From positions 1 through 6,260 of the forward strand of contig JAITQV010000570.1 in assembly GCA_031288765.1 (NCBI GenBank): a stretch of DNA of 6,260 bases, given 5' to 3'. Shown piece after piece: positions 5,543 to 6,260 of the stretch. The DNA comes from Planctomycetaceae bacterium (GTDB lineage: Bacteria; Planctomycetota; Planctomycetia; Pirellulales; Thermoguttaceae). Numbering within the stretch: the first letter of the stretch is position 1; every line of letters begins with the position of its first letter. The position numbers were made by a program, and so were the translations under genes. Below the pieces are notes generated by a model that was not told where the DNA came from, did not search any database, and saw nothing but the letters and a program-made list of their open reading frames with translations.

Positions 5543-5605
5543 CCCTGAATAAAGCATAGAAAAAAACAGTAACTACCTATTTTTATTAACCACAGAAAAT
5601 TAACC

Positions 5606-6124
5606 ATGAACCCCAAAAATTTCGAAAATTGTTGTTCTACATTAACCAATTGCTGTTCTACAATCAGTCATTGTTGTTCTACAATTGGTCGTTGCTGTTC
5701 TACAATTGGTCATTGCTGTTCTACAATTGGTCGTTGCTGTTCTACAATTGGTCATTGCTGTTCTACAATCAGTTATTGTTGTTCTACAATTGGTCATTGC
5801 TGTTCTACAATTGGTCGTTGCTGTTCTACAATTGGTCGTTGCTGTTCTACAATTGGTCATTGCTGTTCTACAATTGGTCATTGCTGTTCTACAATTGGTC
5901 GTTGCTGTTCTACAATTTCCGCATTTTGCACGTTCAAATGCTTCAAAAAGATACAAATTCGATCAAAATTGCTGCAAAATAATGCAATTCGGGTCTATTC
6001 GGTCAGATCGGCAACCGTTCACCCACTTACGATCAACCATTCACAAGGTAGGCAATCGCTCGCCGAGGGGCTTTCACCCATGATTGCGTCGGCGTTAGCC
6101 AAGAAGGAATTTATGTCATGTTGA
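5606..6124 (+). CDS. Possible Cys-rich heptapeptide-repeat protein
   Basis: The ATG at 5606 opens a 172-codon frame: a short lead (MNPKNFE), fourteen heptapeptides of the form xCCSTIG (residues 8-105) whose first residue is N, H, R or Y, then a non-repetitive tail ending KKEFMSC. The repeat part contains 28 cysteines in CC pairs. The 21-bp unit has no stop in any plus frame, so openness alone is weak evidence. In favour of translation: an ATG 21 nt before the first unit, a leader with the ATTAACC word as in efpL, and unit variation concentrated in one residue and in silent TGT/TGC changes. Against: no Shine-Dalgarno, no recognised family, and a tail (from about 5921) that looks like ordinary spacer. 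If made, it would suit disulfide cross-linking or metal binding. Treat as unproven. Confidence 0.3.
   Translation: MNPKNFENCCSTLTNCCSTISHCCSTIGRCCSTIGHCCSTIGRCCSTIGHCCSTISYCCSTIGHCCSTIGRCCSTIGRCCSTIGHCCSTIGHCCSTIGRCCSTISAFCTFKCFKKIQIRSKLLQNNAIRVYSVRSATVHPLTINHSQGRQSLAEGLSPMIASALAKKEFMSC
5627..5920. repeat. Minisatellite of fourteen 21-bp units
   Basis: The unit is YRT-TGY-TGT-TCT-ACA-ATT-GGT in most copies, and fourteen consecutive units fill 294 bp with no change of length. The differences are few: the first codon is AAT, CAT, CGT or TAT; the second is TGT or TGC; the last two are mostly ATT GGT, sometimes ATC AGT, once TTA ACC and once ATT TCC. Units 2-3 and 7-8 share the ATC AGT followed by TGT pattern, suggesting a five-unit (105-bp) block was duplicated. 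Most units also contain a CAATTG palindrome at their junction. The unit is a multiple of three, so copy-number change would keep any reading frame. No spacers exist, so it is not a CRISPR array. Confidence 0.97.
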
Positions 6125-6140
6125 TTATTTTGGTTGCCTA
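6049..6140. other. GC-richer tract with a spaced inverted repeat
   Basis: TAGGCAA (6049-6055) and TTGCCTA (6134-6140) bound a tract richer in GC than its surroundings. GATCGGCAA (6007-6015) and TATCGGCAA (6139-6147) add a near-direct repeat. It may be a small repeated or decayed element, but 7-bp arms are within reach of chance. I recognise no gene. Confidence 0.2.
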
Positions 6141-6199
6141 TCGGCAAGTGACTCGGAGAATATCAATAACCCTAAATCTCCCGCTGATTTTTATAGAAT

Positions 6200-6238
6200 T
6201 TGTGTAAATCTTATTTACATTTGTATAATATTTTACAC
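6200..6238 (+). promoter_or_regulatory. Putative promoter with a TGTAAAT-CTT-ATTTACA operator
   Basis: A consensus -10 TATAAT (6224-6229) lies 18 bp after TTGTGT (6200-6205), a moderate -35. The spacer holds the perfect palindrome TGTAAAT-CTT-ATTTACA (6203-6219), and a third similar half-site (TTTTACAC, 6231-6238) follows. A dimeric repressor bound here would block the promoter. The regulated gene would lie past position 6260. The half-site resembles, but is not identical to, the ATTGTAAAC sites at 4057-4109. Confidence 0.4.
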
Positions 6239-6260
6239 TTGTTGAATTTTAAACGACAAG

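Noticed and set aside
5027..5557. 176-codon minus-strand frame opposite efpL
   Set aside because: Antisense shadow of a well-identified gene, with no motif or plausible start signal.
5627..5920. CRISPR array
   Set aside because: The 21-bp units are contiguous with no unique spacers and no cas genes are present.
5642..5956. Minus-strand repeat frame (NCRTAMT-type heptapeptides) as a second protein
   Set aside because: Openness follows from the 21-bp unit lacking a stop in that frame; the ORF begins in the non-repetitive tail without start signals, so it has less support than the plus frame with the ATG at 5606.

Overview
The window looks like a piece of a bacterial chromosome, most probably from the Planctomycetota (a moderate-GC, Pirellulales-like lineage). 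This is inferred from gene content, not from a marker gene. Four proteins point that way: a divergent NagB-fold protein, a small disordered protein with a DRDADGR motif, a 225-residue protein opening MSLFSDERYTWRETYFVLF, and an EF-P paralogue of the YeiP/EfpL type. The near absence of Shine-Dalgarno sequences also fits. Native genes run at roughly 45-50% GC, while the spacers and one gene are far more AT-rich.

Layout. Positions 1-598 hold no confident gene: an edge-truncated minus-strand frame (1-320, doubtful) and a cluster of small inverted repeats. The minus strand then carries a glucosamine-6-phosphate isomerase/deaminase-like gene (599-1528) with a clear sigma70-type promoter, an AT-rich orphan helical protein (1640-2266) with a good ribosome binding site, a 50-codon coding-like remnant with no start (2330-2479), and the DRDADGR protein (2480-2752). 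After a divergent spacer the plus strand carries a YkgJ-type cysteine-cluster protein (3034-3459), a 412-bp element with 37-bp near-perfect terminal inverted repeats and no transposase (3501-3912), a regulatory region with repeated ATTGTAAAC half-sites, the 225-residue protein (4153-4830), efpL (4979-5542), and a striking array of fourteen 21-bp repeats (5627-5920). That array is open in all three plus frames and reads as a CCSTIGH/CCSTIGR heptapeptide in the frame that has an ATG. The right end holds an operator-like palindrome within a promoter that probably serves a gene beyond the window.

How it fits together. There is no single pathway. The genes are mostly single transcription units separated by spacers of 100 bp or more. 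EfpL is the one clear housekeeping function (rescue of ribosomes stalled on difficult peptide bonds). The NagB-like protein has lost several residues of the classical active site, so its substrate is open. The orphan gene at 1640-2266, the MITE-like element and the minisatellite are accessory and are the most unusual parts. I see no rRNA, tRNA, CRISPR array, transposase, or recognisable defence system.
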